Source: AWTP1-18 sp036504515
Lineage (GTDB): Bacteria; Pseudomonadota; Gammaproteobacteria; Burkholderiales; Rhodocyclaceae
Assembly (NCBI GenBank): GCA_036504515.1
Contig: DASXVA010000013.1
Coordinates: forward strand, 62,001-126,000
Length of the DNA: 64,000 bases
Direction: 5' to 3'
The translations under genes and the position numbers were made by a program. The notes beneath the pieces were generated by a model. That model was not told where the DNA came from. It ran no database searches and saw nothing but the letters and a program-made list of their open reading frames with translations. The stretch's first letter is position 1. Each line of letters starts with the position of its first letter. This document shows, one piece after another, positions 50,279 to 60,070 of this stretch.

Positions 50279-51090
50279 TGGCATTAGGCGTGGAAAGCTG
50301 TTCGGCCCAGCATATTGGTGATCGGGAAGAGCAGCAGGACCGCGTGGCAGTTGTTCCCCATGAAAAGTATCCGGGCGCTGTCATGGTTGTGCTTGCCGAC
50401 GGGATGGGCGGCTTAAGCGGCGGCTCCTTGGCGGCAGAACAAGTTATCCAGGCCGCGAAACAGAATTTTGAAAGTTTTGGCCCGGCCGCAAGCGTTGAGG
50501 AAATGCTGAACGCCTGCATCAATGACGGCCATGAATGGATCAAGTTGGCGGCAATGACCTCGGGGTTGGAGCCCCACAGCACGGCCTGCGTCCTGGCGAT
50601 GCAGCCGGGTCGGGTGGACTGGGTTCATTGTGGCGATTCCCGCATTTACCATTTTCGCGATGGTGCATTGATATCGCGTACCGTGGATCATTCGCTGGTC
50701 ATGCGAAAAATGGTGATTCCCGGGTACATCACCGAAGAACAGGCGGAGCAGCATCCGAACAAGAACCTGTTGGTCTCCTGTTTGGGAGATACCGCCCGGC
50801 CTGAGATTGATATGGGTTCAATCAGCGGACTGCAGGGCGGTGATTGCTTCATGATCTGCTCCGATGGTATCTGGGCGTATTTCAAGAACGAAGAGTTGGG
50901 TGAGATTCTGGCAACCATGCCACCGCGTCAAGCGGCTGAAGTCTTGATCGAACGTGCCCGGGAGCGAGCCAAAGGGCACGGTGATAACTGCTCGGTAGCT
51001 ATCCTGAAGGTGTTCGAAGTTGAGCCACCTGCTAAAAAGTCCGGAATTTCCCGCCCAAAATCTGCGGCGGAAAACACAGCAAAACCTTAA
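50278..51090 (+). CDS. PPM-family (PP2C) serine/threonine phosphatase
   Basis: The metal-dependent phosphatase motifs are all present: DREEQQDRVAVV, VLADGMGGLSGGSLAAE, HCGDSRIYHFRDGAL, MICSDGIWAYF and HGDNCSVAIL. It therefore should dephosphorylate Ser/Thr residues, unlike the degenerate PP2C at 41.4 kb. The basic C-terminal tail (AKKSGISRPKSAAEN) is of unknown use. 270 residues; the start overlaps the upstream stop and the end overlaps convergent corA by 4 nt. No Ser/Thr kinase is next to it. Confidence 0.93.
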   Translation: MALGVESCSAQHIGDREEQQDRVAVVPHEKYPGAVMVVLADGMGGLSGGSLAAEQVIQAAKQNFESFGPAASVEEMLNACINDGHEWIKLAAMTSGLEPHSTACVLAMQPGRVDWVHCGDSRIYHFRDGALISRTVDHSLVMRKMVIPGYITEEQAEQHPNKNLLVSCLGDTARPEIDMGSISGLQGGDCFMICSDGIWAYFKNEELGEILATMPPRQAAEVLIERARERAKGHGDNCSVAILKVFEVEPPAKKSGISRPKSAAENTAKP

Positions 51091-52208
51091 CCCAGCCAGC
51101 GTCGGCGCCAGAACACCAAGCCCAGGCTGATGGCGATGGTCGCCATGAATCCCAAAGCGAGATAAAACCCCCCAGGATTTTCCAGGAGCGGCATGCTGTG
51201 GAAGTTCATGCCGAAAACACCTGAGATCAGTGTTGATGGCATAAAGATGATCGCAACCACCGTCAAGGCCCGAACCTCCTGATTGAGTCGATTGCTGACG
51301 CTGGAAAGATAGATGTCCAACATGCCGGCAATCAGGTCGCGAATGGCTTCAAGGGACTCGATGACGTGCACGGTGTGATCGTAAACATCGCGCAGGTAAG
51401 GCAGAGTTGCCGGTTGAAAAAAGTGGGTATCGCTCCGGGCCAGTTGGCTAACTACTTCCCTCAAGGGCCATACTGCACGGCGCAGGGTCAGGGTTTCTCG
51501 CTTGAGCTGGTGCAGGGTTTGCAAGACAGCCGGAGTGGCTTTCTGCATCAGGTCGTCTTCCAGCTGCTCGGTGCGTTCTCCGATCTGTTCCAGGATGGTG
51601 AAGTAACGGTCCACAACAACATCCAGCAGGGCATAGGCCAGATAGTCCGCCTGCTGCCGACGGATCTGGCCCCGGTTCAGTCGGATGCGTTCCCTGATCG
51701 GGTTGAAGTTACCCGTCGGGCGTTCCTGAAAGGTCAACACAAAGCCGTGGCCGAGAACTAGGCTGAGCTGTTCTGAACTAACGCAAAGAGTCTCTGGATC
51801 GTATTCAAAAAAGCGCGTGACGATATAGAGGTAGTCACCGTAGTCGTCTACCTTTGGCCTCTGGTCGGTGTTGAGAATGTCCTCCAGCACCAGGGGGTGA
51901 AGCTTGAAGCGCTGACCGATTTCACTCAGAATTTCTGGCTGATGCAGGCCGTGTACGTTAAGCCAGAGAACAGGATGGTCGGCACTGTCATGGCTGTAAT
52001 TACGGGACTCGGCAATGTTTTCAAATACTGATTCTTCAAGTAAATCGGGACCGTAAGCCATGAGTCCGAGGCGGGCGGTATCTGTTTTACGTTCTCCGAC
52101 AAGAACAAGGCTTCCTGGTGGTAAACCCGACTTGCTGGCCCGGCTTGGGTGACGGTTTTGACGATGTCTGCGAAAGGGTTTTTCCTGTTTTCTCAGGGAC
52201 ATGGGCAT
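51087..52208 (-). CDS. corA: CorA family magnesium/cobalt transporter
   Basis: CorA forms a pentameric Mg2+ channel. The 373-residue product has a basic N-terminal tail, the cytosolic funnel domain (NVHGLHQPEILSEIGQRFKLH, YLYIVTRFFEYD), the long stalk helix and the C-terminal membrane pair with the selectivity motif GMNF (VFGMNFHSMPLLENPGG) and a positively charged tail (FWRRRWLG). The start at 52208 is the first of two close ATGs. Confidence 0.93.
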   Translation of the reverse strand: MPMSLRKQEKPFRRHRQNRHPSRASKSGLPPGSLVLVGERKTDTARLGLMAYGPDLLEESVFENIAESRNYSHDSADHPVLWLNVHGLHQPEILSEIGQRFKLHPLVLEDILNTDQRPKVDDYGDYLYIVTRFFEYDPETLCVSSEQLSLVLGHGFVLTFQERPTGNFNPIRERIRLNRGQIRRQQADYLAYALLDVVVDRYFTILEQIGERTEQLEDDLMQKATPAVLQTLHQLKRETLTLRRAVWPLREVVSQLARSDTHFFQPATLPYLRDVYDHTVHVIESLEAIRDLIAGMLDIYLSSVSNRLNQEVRALTVVAIIFMPSTLISGVFGMNFHSMPLLENPGGFYLALGFMATIAISLGLVFWRRRWLG

Positions 52209-52365
52209 TAGTTGAGTTTTTTCTAAGGGCTTGAGTATGATTGTTGCTGGAGCGTAAGACTTCAGTCGGAAACGACAACTATTTTCCGTCAGTAGTGGCA
52301 GACCGCAAGGCTGACCATTGAGCCGTAAAAAAGCTTAGCTGGCAATACCAAGTTTGGGAGAACAC

Positions 52366-53490
52366 ATGGCTGTAATCATAGGTATATCCAAGGAAGCCGT
52401 CGCCGGGGAAACCCGGGTCGCCACGGTTCCAGAGGTGGTAAAGAAGTTCAAGGCCCTCGGGGCCGAATTCAGTATTGAACAAGGCGCTGGTCTGACCAGC
52501 CATTTCCGTGACGAAGACTTTGGTGGAAACATAGTTTCCAGCGCAGCAGAAGTTGCTGCCCAGTCTCAAGTGGTGTTCCGTGTCACACCACCCAGTGTTG
52601 CGGAAATAGACAGCCTCAAGCCCGGTACGGTGCTGGTGGGTTACCTTGCGCCCTATGGCAGCAAGGAGCGCATTGCCGCTCTCAAAGCCAAGAACATCAC
52701 CAGCTTTGCGGTGGAACTGATTCCCCGTATCTCCCGTGCCCAGAGCATGGATGCGCTGAGTTCCCAGGCTGCGGTGGCCGGCTATAAGACAGTGTTGATC
52801 GCTGCCGATGCCTGCCCCAAGTTTTTCCCCATGCTGACCTACGCTGCTGGCACGATCCGTCCCGCTCGCGTACTTGTGATCGGTGCTGGCGTTGCCGGTC
52901 TGCAAGCCATTGCTACCGCCAAGCGTCTCGGTGCCATCGTTGAAGGCTACGACGTGCGTCCTGAAACCAAGGAGCAGATCGAGTCCCTGGGTGCCAAGTT
53001 TGTGGACACCGGTGTGTCTGCTGCCGGTACCGGCGGTTATGCCCGGGAACTGACGGATGAAGAAAAAGCCCAGCAAGCCGACAAGCTCGGCAAGGCCGTG
53101 GCCAACTGCGACATCCTGATCACCACGGCGGCCATTCCCGGTAAAAAGAGTCCGGTCATCATTAGCGCCGCAATGATCGCCGGCATGAAGCAGGGCGCCA
53201 TCGTGGTGGACATGGCGGCGGAAGGCGGCGGTAATTGCGCCGGTACTGTTGCGGGTGAAACCGTAGTGGTTGGCCCCGCAACCATTATCGGTCCGGTGAA
53301 CCTGCCGGCCTCCATGCCCGTACACGCTTCCGAGATGTACGCCAAGAACCTCTATAACTTCCTCTCCCCCTTTATCAAGGATGGTGTGCTGACCCTGGAC
53401 TGGGAAGACGACATCATCAAGGGCGCCTGTTTGACCAAGGACGGCCAGTTCGTCCATGAAGGCGTGAAAAAGATTCTGGGCGACATCTGA
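52366..53490 (+). CDS. pntAA: Proton-translocating NAD(P) transhydrogenase subunit alpha part 1
   Basis: This subunit binds NAD(H) in the enzyme that uses the proton gradient to reduce NADP with NADH. The ATG at 52366 has a GGGAG ribosome site; the product (374 residues) has EAVAGETRVATVPEVV, ISRAQSMDALSSQAAVAGYK, the Rossmann motif VLVIGAGVAGLQAIATAKRLG and VDMAAEGGGNCAGT. It is the split form, with the membrane part encoded separately downstream. Confidence 0.95.
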   Translation: MAVIIGISKEAVAGETRVATVPEVVKKFKALGAEFSIEQGAGLTSHFRDEDFGGNIVSSAAEVAAQSQVVFRVTPPSVAEIDSLKPGTVLVGYLAPYGSKERIAALKAKNITSFAVELIPRISRAQSMDALSSQAAVAGYKTVLIAADACPKFFPMLTYAAGTIRPARVLVIGAGVAGLQAIATAKRLGAIVEGYDVRPETKEQIESLGAKFVDTGVSAAGTGGYARELTDEEKAQQADKLGKAVANCDILITTAAIPGKKSPVIISAAMIAGMKQGAIVVDMAAEGGGNCAGTVAGETVVVGPATIIGPVNLPASMPVHASEMYAKNLYNFLSPFIKDGVLTLDWEDDIIKGACLTKDGQFVHEGVKKILGDI

Positions 53491-53501
53491 GTGAGCTGAT
53501 C

Positions 53502-53783
53502 ATGGAAAACTTCATCTACGTTTATATCTTCATGCTGGCCGCGTTTACCGGCTACGAGGTCATCTCCCGGGTGCCGGTGATTCTGCACACGCCCTTGATG
53601 TCCGGTTCCAACTTCGTCCACGGTGTGGTGCTGGTGGGTTCCATGGTGGCTCTCGGCTATGCCGACCCCAATGACCCCCTGCAACTGGCCATCGGCTTTT
53701 TTGCCGTGTTCCTCGGTGCTGCCAACGCAGCCGGGGGCTATGTGGTCACCGAGCGCATGCTCGCCATGTTCAAAAAGAAGTGA
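53502..53783 (+). CDS. pntAB: NAD(P) transhydrogenase subunit alpha part 2 (membrane)
   Basis: A 93-residue membrane protein with three hydrophobic segments and the family stretch GYEVISRVPVILHTPLMSGS, followed by FAVFLGAANAAGGYVVTERML. It carries part of the proton channel. It is 11 nt after pntAA and 10 nt before pntB. Confidence 0.94.
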   Translation: MENFIYVYIFMLAAFTGYEVISRVPVILHTPLMSGSNFVHGVVLVGSMVALGYADPNDPLQLAIGFFAVFLGAANAAGGYVVTERMLAMFKKK

Positions 53784-53793
53784 GGACTGAACC

Positions 53794-55167
53794 GTGAATA
53801 TCGAATTTCTGATCCAGGCCTCCTACCTTGTTGTAGCGGCGCTTTTCATTCTCGGCCTGAAGGCCATGTCTTCCCCGGTAACGGCCAAGAAGGGCATTGT
53901 CTGGGCCGGTATCGGCATGGTCCTGGCTACCTTGGTTACCTTCGCCAAACCCGGTATGGGTAACTTCGGACTGATGATCGTTGCCATCATCACCGGTGGC
54001 GGTCTGGCCTGGTACCTGGGTAAGGTCGTCAAGATGACCGACATGCCGCAGATGGTGGCGGTCTATAACGGCATGGGTGGCGGTGCGGCTGCGGCGATTG
54101 CAGCCCTGGAGTTTGCCAAGGGCGAAGTCCATGACCCTATTACCACGACCCTGGCAGTACTTGGTGCCTTGATCGGTTCCGTTGCCTTCTCTGGTTCCTG
54201 TATCGCTTTCGCCAAGCTGCAAGGCATCATGAAGAAAGCCTTCCGCTTGCCGGCCCAGAACGCGGTGAACGTGATTCTGGCTTTGGTGACGCTGGCTTTG
54301 GGTATTGCCATCATCGTGGCCGGCCATAGCAGTACCTTGTTGATTGCCTTCTTCCTCCTCGCCTTGGTGCTCGGTGCCATTCTGACCAGTCCCATTGGTG
54401 GTGCCGACATGCCGGTGGTGATCTCGCTGCTCAACGCCTTCACTGGCTTGGCCGTGGGTCTTGAAGGCTATGTGCTACATAACCCCAGCCTGATCATCGC
54501 CGGTATCGTGGTTGGTGCTTCCGGTACTTTGCTGACCCAGTTGATGGCCAAGGCCATGAACCGTCCCATCAGCAACGTGCTGTTCACTCCCATCACCGGC
54601 GAAGCCCAAGGCGGCGAAGGCATTGTTGGCACCATGAAGGAAGCCAGTGGCAACGATGCTGCATCCATGATGCGTTTTGCGCAGAAGGTCATCATCGTTC
54701 CCGGCTACGGCATGGCTGTGGCCGGTGCCCAGCATAAGGTTTGGGAAATGACCAAGCTGCTGCAAGAAGCCGGCGTTGAAGTGAAGTTCGCCATCCATCC
54801 AGTGGCGGGTCGTATGCCTGGCCACATGAACGTGTTGTTGGCGGAAGCTGGCGTGCCCTACGACATCATTTTCGATCTGGAAGAAATCAACGAGGAATTC
54901 GCTACTGCTGACGTGGCTCTCGTGATTGGCGCCAACGATGTGGTGAATCCCGTGGCCCGGACCGACAAGTCCAGCCCCATTTACGGCATGCCCATCCTCA
55001 ATGCAGATAAGGCCATGAACGTGATCGTCAACAAGCGGGGCAAGGGCGCCGGTTACTCTGGCGTCGAGAACGCCCTGTTCTACGGCGAAAACACCCGCAT
55101 GCTGTATGGTTCCGCCCAGCAGGCGATTTCCGAAGTGATTTCCAACATCAAGGCTATGGGTGGCTGA
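53794..55167 (+). CDS. pntB: NAD(P) transhydrogenase subunit beta
   Basis: The 457-residue beta subunit has several membrane helices in the first half and an NADP-binding domain in the second: VPGYGMAVAGAQHKVWEM, AIHPVAGRMPGHMNVLLAEA, GANDVVNPVARTD, MPILNADKAMNVIVNKR and NALFYGENTRMLYGSA. It starts with a GTG after a GGACTG-like site. A terminator follows. Confidence 0.95.
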   Translation: MNIEFLIQASYLVVAALFILGLKAMSSPVTAKKGIVWAGIGMVLATLVTFAKPGMGNFGLMIVAIITGGGLAWYLGKVVKMTDMPQMVAVYNGMGGGAAAAIAALEFAKGEVHDPITTTLAVLGALIGSVAFSGSCIAFAKLQGIMKKAFRLPAQNAVNVILALVTLALGIAIIVAGHSSTLLIAFFLLALVLGAILTSPIGGADMPVVISLLNAFTGLAVGLEGYVLHNPSLIIAGIVVGASGTLLTQLMAKAMNRPISNVLFTPITGEAQGGEGIVGTMKEASGNDAASMMRFAQKVIIVPGYGMAVAGAQHKVWEMTKLLQEAGVEVKFAIHPVAGRMPGHMNVLLAEAGVPYDIIFDLEEINEEFATADVALVIGANDVVNPVARTDKSSPIYGMPILNADKAMNVIVNKRGKGAGYSGVENALFYGENTRMLYGSAQQAISEVISNIKAMGG

Positions 55168-55188
55168 TCGACCACTGCTCCGTAGCTC

Positions 55189-55230
55189 AAGCCCCCTTTT
55201 GCTGATGCAGAAGGGGGCTTTTCCTTTTTT
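55189..55230 (+). terminator. Rho-independent terminator after pntB
   Basis: AAGCCCCCTT and AAGGGGGCTT flank a 12-nt loop and are followed by a T-rich run. It closes the transhydrogenase operon before the flagellar genes. Confidence 0.88.
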
Positions 55231-55309
55231 GATCCCCTTGATCTTTCACGTTAACCCCTCGAATTGAGCGGAGTAAGCGCGGCTATTCCCCACCTCTGAA
55301 TTTGCATCC

Positions 55310-55328
55310 GGCGGCAATAATTGCCGCC
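55310..55328. promoter_or_regulatory. 19-bp palindrome just upstream of flhB
   Basis: GGCGGCAA-TAA-TTGCCGCC is a perfect 8-bp-arm palindrome ending 16 nt before the flhB ATG at 55345. It is in the right place to be an operator or an RNA hairpin controlling flhB translation. It resembles no operator I know for certain. Confidence 0.45.
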
Positions 55329-55344
55329 ATGGAAGAGTGCGGCT

Positions 55345-56496
55345 ATGGCTGAGGAAAGCGACCTCGAAAAAACAGAACCAGCGTCATCAAGGCGCCTGGA
55401 GCAGGCTCGTGAGGAGGGGCAAGTACCCCAGTCCCGCGAGCTTGTGGCGTTTATGGTTCTGTTGGCAACGGTCAGCGGCATGTGGGGCATGTCTGGTTGG
55501 ATCAGCAATCACGCCGAAGGCATCATGCGCCACGGTCTGACCTTCAGTCGTGATGCGGCATTCAGTGATCGCGCCATGCAGGTCAGCATGGTGGATCTTA
55601 GCCAGGAGGCCTTGATTCTGGCGGCCCCGATTTTCTTCCTGTCCGTGATTGCAGCGATTCTTGCCCCGGCCATGATCGGCGGTCTGGTGTTTTCGCCTAA
55701 GGCGCTTGCCCTAAATTTCAGTCGTATCGATCCTGTCTCCGGCATGAAGCGGGTTGTCTCCATGCATGGCCTTGGTGAGTTAGTGAAGGCCATTTTCAAG
55801 TCCCTGTTGATTGGTGGCGTGGTCTGGTGGATGGTCAAGCACGACGGCGAAACCCTGTTTTCCTTGCTCGGCCAATCCATCGAAGTCGGCATTGGTTCTT
55901 TCTTCCATATTCTGTTCAAGGCAGGCATGGTGCTACTAGCCGGTGTTGCCTTGATCGTGGTGATGGATGTGCCTTTCCAGTTGTGGCAGTACTACTCCAA
56001 GTTGCGCATGACCAAGGAAGAGCTCAAGCAAGAACACAAAGAGCAGGAAGGTGATCCTCACCTCAAGGCAAAAATTCGCGCTCAGCAACGGGAAATGGCG
56101 CGCAAGCGGATGATGAGCGAAGTGCCCAAGGCCGATGTCGTGGTCACCAACCCTACCCACTTCTCTGTCGCCCTTAAATACGATAGTGGCGCCATGGGCG
56201 CGCCTATCGTTGTTGCCAAGGGCTTGAATGCCATCGCCTTCAAGATTCGCGAATTGGCGGCGGAGAACAACGTACCGATTCTGGAAGCGCCCCCACTGGC
56301 GCGGGCGCTTTATCGCCACGCGGAAATCGGCGACCAGATTCCTTCAAAGCTCTATACGGCGGTGGCCGAAGTCATGGCCTACGTCTATCAGCTCAACCAA
56401 TTCTTGGCCGACGGTGGCCGCTCATTGCTGCCGCCCGTCATGCCAGAAAAAATTTCGGTTCCCGACGAACTTGACCCGGGGGTACCTGACGCATGA
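55345..56496 (+). CDS. flhB: Flagellar type III export gate protein FlhB
   Basis: FlhB is the substrate-specificity switch of the flagellar export apparatus. The ATG at 55345 gives 383 residues (an in-frame TTG at 55321 is less likely). It has the N-terminal EKTEPASSRRLEQAREEGQV, four membrane helices, and the autocleavage motif NPTH in DVVVTNPTHFSVALKYD. It is first in a tightly packed flhB-flhA-flhF operon. Confidence 0.95.
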   Translation: MAEESDLEKTEPASSRRLEQAREEGQVPQSRELVAFMVLLATVSGMWGMSGWISNHAEGIMRHGLTFSRDAAFSDRAMQVSMVDLSQEALILAAPIFFLSVIAAILAPAMIGGLVFSPKALALNFSRIDPVSGMKRVVSMHGLGELVKAIFKSLLIGGVVWWMVKHDGETLFSLLGQSIEVGIGSFFHILFKAGMVLLAGVALIVVMDVPFQLWQYYSKLRMTKEELKQEHKEQEGDPHLKAKIRAQQREMARKRMMSEVPKADVVVTNPTHFSVALKYDSGAMGAPIVVAKGLNAIAFKIRELAAENNVPILEAPPLARALYRHAEIGDQIPSKLYTAVAEVMAYVYQLNQFLADGGRSLLPPVMPEKISVPDELDPGVPDA

Positions 56497-58592
56497 ACCC
56501 GACCCTACTCCTGGCGTTCAATCAGGTATTCGGTAAAGCCAACCTGAAGGCTCTGGCAGCACCAGTCCTCATCATCATGATCCTGTCGATGATGGTACTG
56601 CCGCTACCAACCTTTGCGCTGGATCTGTTCTTTACCTTCAATATCGCGCTGTCGGTGATGGTTCTTCTGGTGGCGATGTACACCGTGAAGCCACTGGATT
56701 TCTCGGTGTTCCCCACCGTGCTGTTGGTGACGACCCTGTTACGGCTGTCCCTCAATGTGGCGTCCACCCGTGTTGTCTTGTTGCAAGGTCATACCGGCCC
56801 CGACGCGGCAGGAAAGGTGATTGAAGCCTTCGGTCACTTCCTGGTAGGTGGTAACTACACCGTCGGTATCGTGGTGTTCATCATTCTCACCGTGATCAAC
56901 TTCGTGGTGATTACCAAGGGTGCCGGGCGGATTGCCGAAGTGGGCGCCCGCTTCACGTTGGACGCCATGCCCGGTAAGCAGATGGCCATCGACGCAGATC
57001 TGAATGCTGGCTTGATCGGTGAGGATGACGCCCGTCGCCGCCGTAGCGAAGTGGCTGCCGAAGCCGACTTCTACGGTTCCATGGACGGTGCGTCGAAGTT
57101 CGTTCGCGGCGATGCCGTGGCGGGCATTCTGATCCTGTTCATCAATGTGATCGGTGGCTTGATCGTCGGCATCCTCCAGCACGATATGGATGCGGGCACC
57201 GCAGCCAAGACCTATACCCTGCTGACCATTGGCGATGGCCTGGTCGCTCAGTTGCCAGCGTTGATCATTTCTACTGCCGCCGGTCTGGTCGTGACCCGAG
57301 TGGGGGATGACGATACTGATATTGGCCAGCAGTTCATCGGCCAGATTTTTGGCAACCCTGCGGTACTAGTTCTGACCGCAGGCATTCTCGGCATTCTCGG
57401 CATGATTCCCGGCATGCCCCATTTGGTGTTTCTGCTGCTTGCTGTAGTTGTGGGCACACTGGCCTATTGGAAGCTACAGGAACAATCAGAAGTGACCGAA
57501 AAGGCCGAGGCCGAGGCCGAACGTAAAGAGGCCCCCAAGGTTGAGTCCATTGAAGCCAGTTGGGCAGATGTGGCACCGGTGGATGTACTCGGACTGGAAG
57601 TGGGCTATCGCCTCATTCCGCTGGTGGACCAAGGGCAGGATGGTGACTTGCTCAAACGTATTCGCGGTCTGCGAAAGAAGTTTGCCCAAGAGGTCGGTTT
57701 CCTCGCGGCACCAGTACACATTCGCGACAACCTTGAGCTCAAGCCGAATGCCTACCGGATCACCATGAAGGGTGTAGAGATCGGTGCTGGCGAGGCTCAC
57801 AGCAACATGTTCCTCGCCATCAATCCTGGTCGGGTGAACGGACCGCTGACGGGCATTGAAACTCAAGACCCCGCCTTTGGTCTGCCGGCGTTCTGGATCG
57901 AGTCCCACATGAAGGATCAGGCCAGCATGTTGGGCTACACCGTGGTGGATACCAGTACCGTGGTGGCTACTCATTTGAATCACGTCATTCTTTCCCATGC
58001 TGCCGAACTGCTGGGGCGGCAGGAAACGCAAGCCTTGCTGGACCACGTTGCCAAAGAATCACCCAAGCTGGTCGAAGACCTGGTACCCAAGCAAGTGTCC
58101 CTGTCGGTGGTGCAGCGTGTGCTGCAAAACCTGCTGGAAGAAGGCGTTTCCATTCGCGACATGCGAACCATCATCGAAACGCTGGCCGAGTACACGGTTC
58201 GCACCCAGGATCCGCTGGAATTGACCACCCAGATTCGTATTGCCATGGGCAGAGCCATTGTTCAGCAGATTTTCCCTGGCAACACCGAATTGCAAGTCAT
58301 GGCCCTGGAGCCGAGTTTGGAACGGATTCTGACTCAGGCCCTGGGTACCGGCGGAGATGCTGGTGCCATCGAGCCAGGACTGGCCGACACCCTATTGCGG
58401 GAAACCGCCAGCGCTGCGCAGAAACAAGAAGATCTTGGTTCTCCTGCCGTGTTGCTTGTTCCCGGTTCTTTGCGCTGGTTGCTTTCCCGCTTCCTGCGCC
58501 GTGCCGTACCCCAACTAAAGGTGATCGCCAATGGCGAAGTACCTGATTCCCGCACCATCAAGGTGACGACGATTATTGGAGCCAACAAATGA
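56493..58592 (+). CDS. flhA: Flagellar export protein FlhA
   Basis: FlhA is the large membrane component of the export gate that docks chaperone-bound substrates. The 699-residue product has about eight N-terminal helices, the conserved loop ITKGAGRIAEVGARFTLDAM with PGKQMAIDADLNAG, and the cytosolic domain starting near residue 350 (GLEVGYRLIPLVDQGQ, YRITMKGVEIGAGE). The start overlaps the flhB stop (ATGA). Confidence 0.96.
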   Translation: MNPTLLLAFNQVFGKANLKALAAPVLIIMILSMMVLPLPTFALDLFFTFNIALSVMVLLVAMYTVKPLDFSVFPTVLLVTTLLRLSLNVASTRVVLLQGHTGPDAAGKVIEAFGHFLVGGNYTVGIVVFIILTVINFVVITKGAGRIAEVGARFTLDAMPGKQMAIDADLNAGLIGEDDARRRRSEVAAEADFYGSMDGASKFVRGDAVAGILILFINVIGGLIVGILQHDMDAGTAAKTYTLLTIGDGLVAQLPALIISTAAGLVVTRVGDDDTDIGQQFIGQIFGNPAVLVLTAGILGILGMIPGMPHLVFLLLAVVVGTLAYWKLQEQSEVTEKAEAEAERKEAPKVESIEASWADVAPVDVLGLEVGYRLIPLVDQGQDGDLLKRIRGLRKKFAQEVGFLAAPVHIRDNLELKPNAYRITMKGVEIGAGEAHSNMFLAINPGRVNGPLTGIETQDPAFGLPAFWIESHMKDQASMLGYTVVDTSTVVATHLNHVILSHAAELLGRQETQALLDHVAKESPKLVEDLVPKQVSLSVVQRVLQNLLEEGVSIRDMRTIIETLAEYTVRTQDPLELTTQIRIAMGRAIVQQIFPGNTELQVMALEPSLERILTQALGTGGDAGAIEPGLADTLLRETASAAQKQEDLGSPAVLLVPGSLRWLLSRFLRRAVPQLKVIANGEVPDSRTIKVTTIIGANK

Positions 58593-60070
58593 CAGTCAAA
58601 CGCTTCTACGCCGATACCGCCAGGGAATGCCTGCGGCGAGTGAAAGATGAACTTGGCCCCGACGCCATCGTGGTGTCCAACCGTGCTGTCGACGGGGGCG
58701 TGGAAATTACGGCAATGTCTGCGGATAGCTTGGACGCTATTTCCCGCCAGGCAAGTGTAGAAACGGTCGTTACCTCTGCTGTCGCCAATGGCGCACCGCG
58801 GGTGGCAAGTACGCCCCGCCCCCCCGAGCGCAGTCCGTTTCCACCTCGGGCAGAAGCGAGCAGCGACGATTACACGGTGAATCTCACAGCAAAAGCTCGC
58901 AAGCAACCTGCTGTCAAAAACTGGCAGCCACCTGTGCATCAGCCGGACGTGATTGATGACAAGCCCCGTCTGCGCCCTTTGCCGCCGAAGGCAAAAGTCA
59001 GTCGCGAGAGTGTGCCCAGCAGCGCCCAAGTGGCAGCAACGCTGAAGACGGCACTGGAAGAAGGGGAGCGCATAGCCGCTCAACCCAGTAATGACGGTCG
59101 TGTTAATGAGCTGCTGCTGGAAATGCAGTCGATCAAGGGCATGCTGGAGCAGCAGTTGGCTGGATTCGCTTGGGGCGAAATGTCAAAGAATGCCCCCATG
59201 CGCGCTTTGCTGCTTTCTGAAATGCTGGAAGCGGGGTTTTCCGGTCAATTGGCGCGGCGTCTGACCTCTGAGTTGCCTTCTGAAATGGGTTTAGAAGAAG
59301 GACGGAAGTGGTTGATGTCCTCCCTCAATCGTCGCCTGCGCACCTTGGGTAATGAAGGGGATTTGATTGATCGCGGTGGCGTCTATGCCCTCGTTGGCCC
59401 CACCGGAGTCGGCAAGACGACGACGACGGCCAAATTGGCAGCACGCTGTGTCGTCCGCTATGGTGCCGAGAAGGTGGCCCTGCTGACGACCGATAGCTAC
59501 CGGATCGGTGCCCATGAACAGCTGCGCATCTACGGCCGCATTCTTGGTGTACCCGTCCATGTAGTGCGGGATGGCGAAGACTTGCGCCATACCCTGGCTG
59601 ACCTCAAAGACAAACACATGGTGCTGATCGACACGGTCGGCATGAGTCAGCGGGACCGCATGGTGGCGGAACAAGCCGCGATGTTGATGCGTGCCGGTGA
59701 GGTCAATCGCCTTTTGCTGCTCAATGCCACCAGCCGTGGTGACACTCTGGACGATGTGATCCGGGCCTATGCCGGTGAAGACCTGACCGGTTGCATCATC
59801 ACCAAAACCGACGAAACCTCTGCGTTGGCTCCTGCTGTTGATGCCTTAGTGCGCCATGGCCTGTTGTTGGCGTATATGGCCAATGGACAGCGGGTGCCGG
59901 AAGACCTGCACTTGCCCAACCGCAGCTATCTGCTCCATCGCTCCTTCAAGCAGCCGATTGCTGGTTCGCCCCATCGTTTGCGTGAAAACGAGGTCGGCAT
60001 GGTCATGGCTCGCCAAGGCGGTCCCGGTGCTGCCATGAGTAAGCGCAATGAGGGAACTCACCTTGGCTGA
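58589..60070 (+). CDS. flhF: Flagellar placement GTPase FlhF
   Basis: FlhF is an SRP-like GTPase that places and promotes assembly of polar flagella. The 493-residue protein has an N-terminal region with MTVKRFYADTARECLRRVKDELG and the GTPase domain with P-loop GPTGVGKTTTTAKLA, TTDSYRIGAHEQLRIYG and DTVGMSQRDRM. It overlaps flhA (ATGA) and the downstream FlhG-like gene by 23 nt. Confidence 0.95.
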   Translation: MTVKRFYADTARECLRRVKDELGPDAIVVSNRAVDGGVEITAMSADSLDAISRQASVETVVTSAVANGAPRVASTPRPPERSPFPPRAEASSDDYTVNLTAKARKQPAVKNWQPPVHQPDVIDDKPRLRPLPPKAKVSRESVPSSAQVAATLKTALEEGERIAAQPSNDGRVNELLLEMQSIKGMLEQQLAGFAWGEMSKNAPMRALLLSEMLEAGFSGQLARRLTSELPSEMGLEEGRKWLMSSLNRRLRTLGNEGDLIDRGGVYALVGPTGVGKTTTTAKLAARCVVRYGAEKVALLTTDSYRIGAHEQLRIYGRILGVPVHVVRDGEDLRHTLADLKDKHMVLIDTVGMSQRDRMVAEQAAMLMRAGEVNRLLLLNATSRGDTLDDVIRAYAGEDLTGCIITKTDETSALAPAVDALVRHGLLLAYMANGQRVPEDLHLPNRSYLLHRSFKQPIAGSPHRLRENEVGMVMARQGGPGAAMSKRNEGTHLG

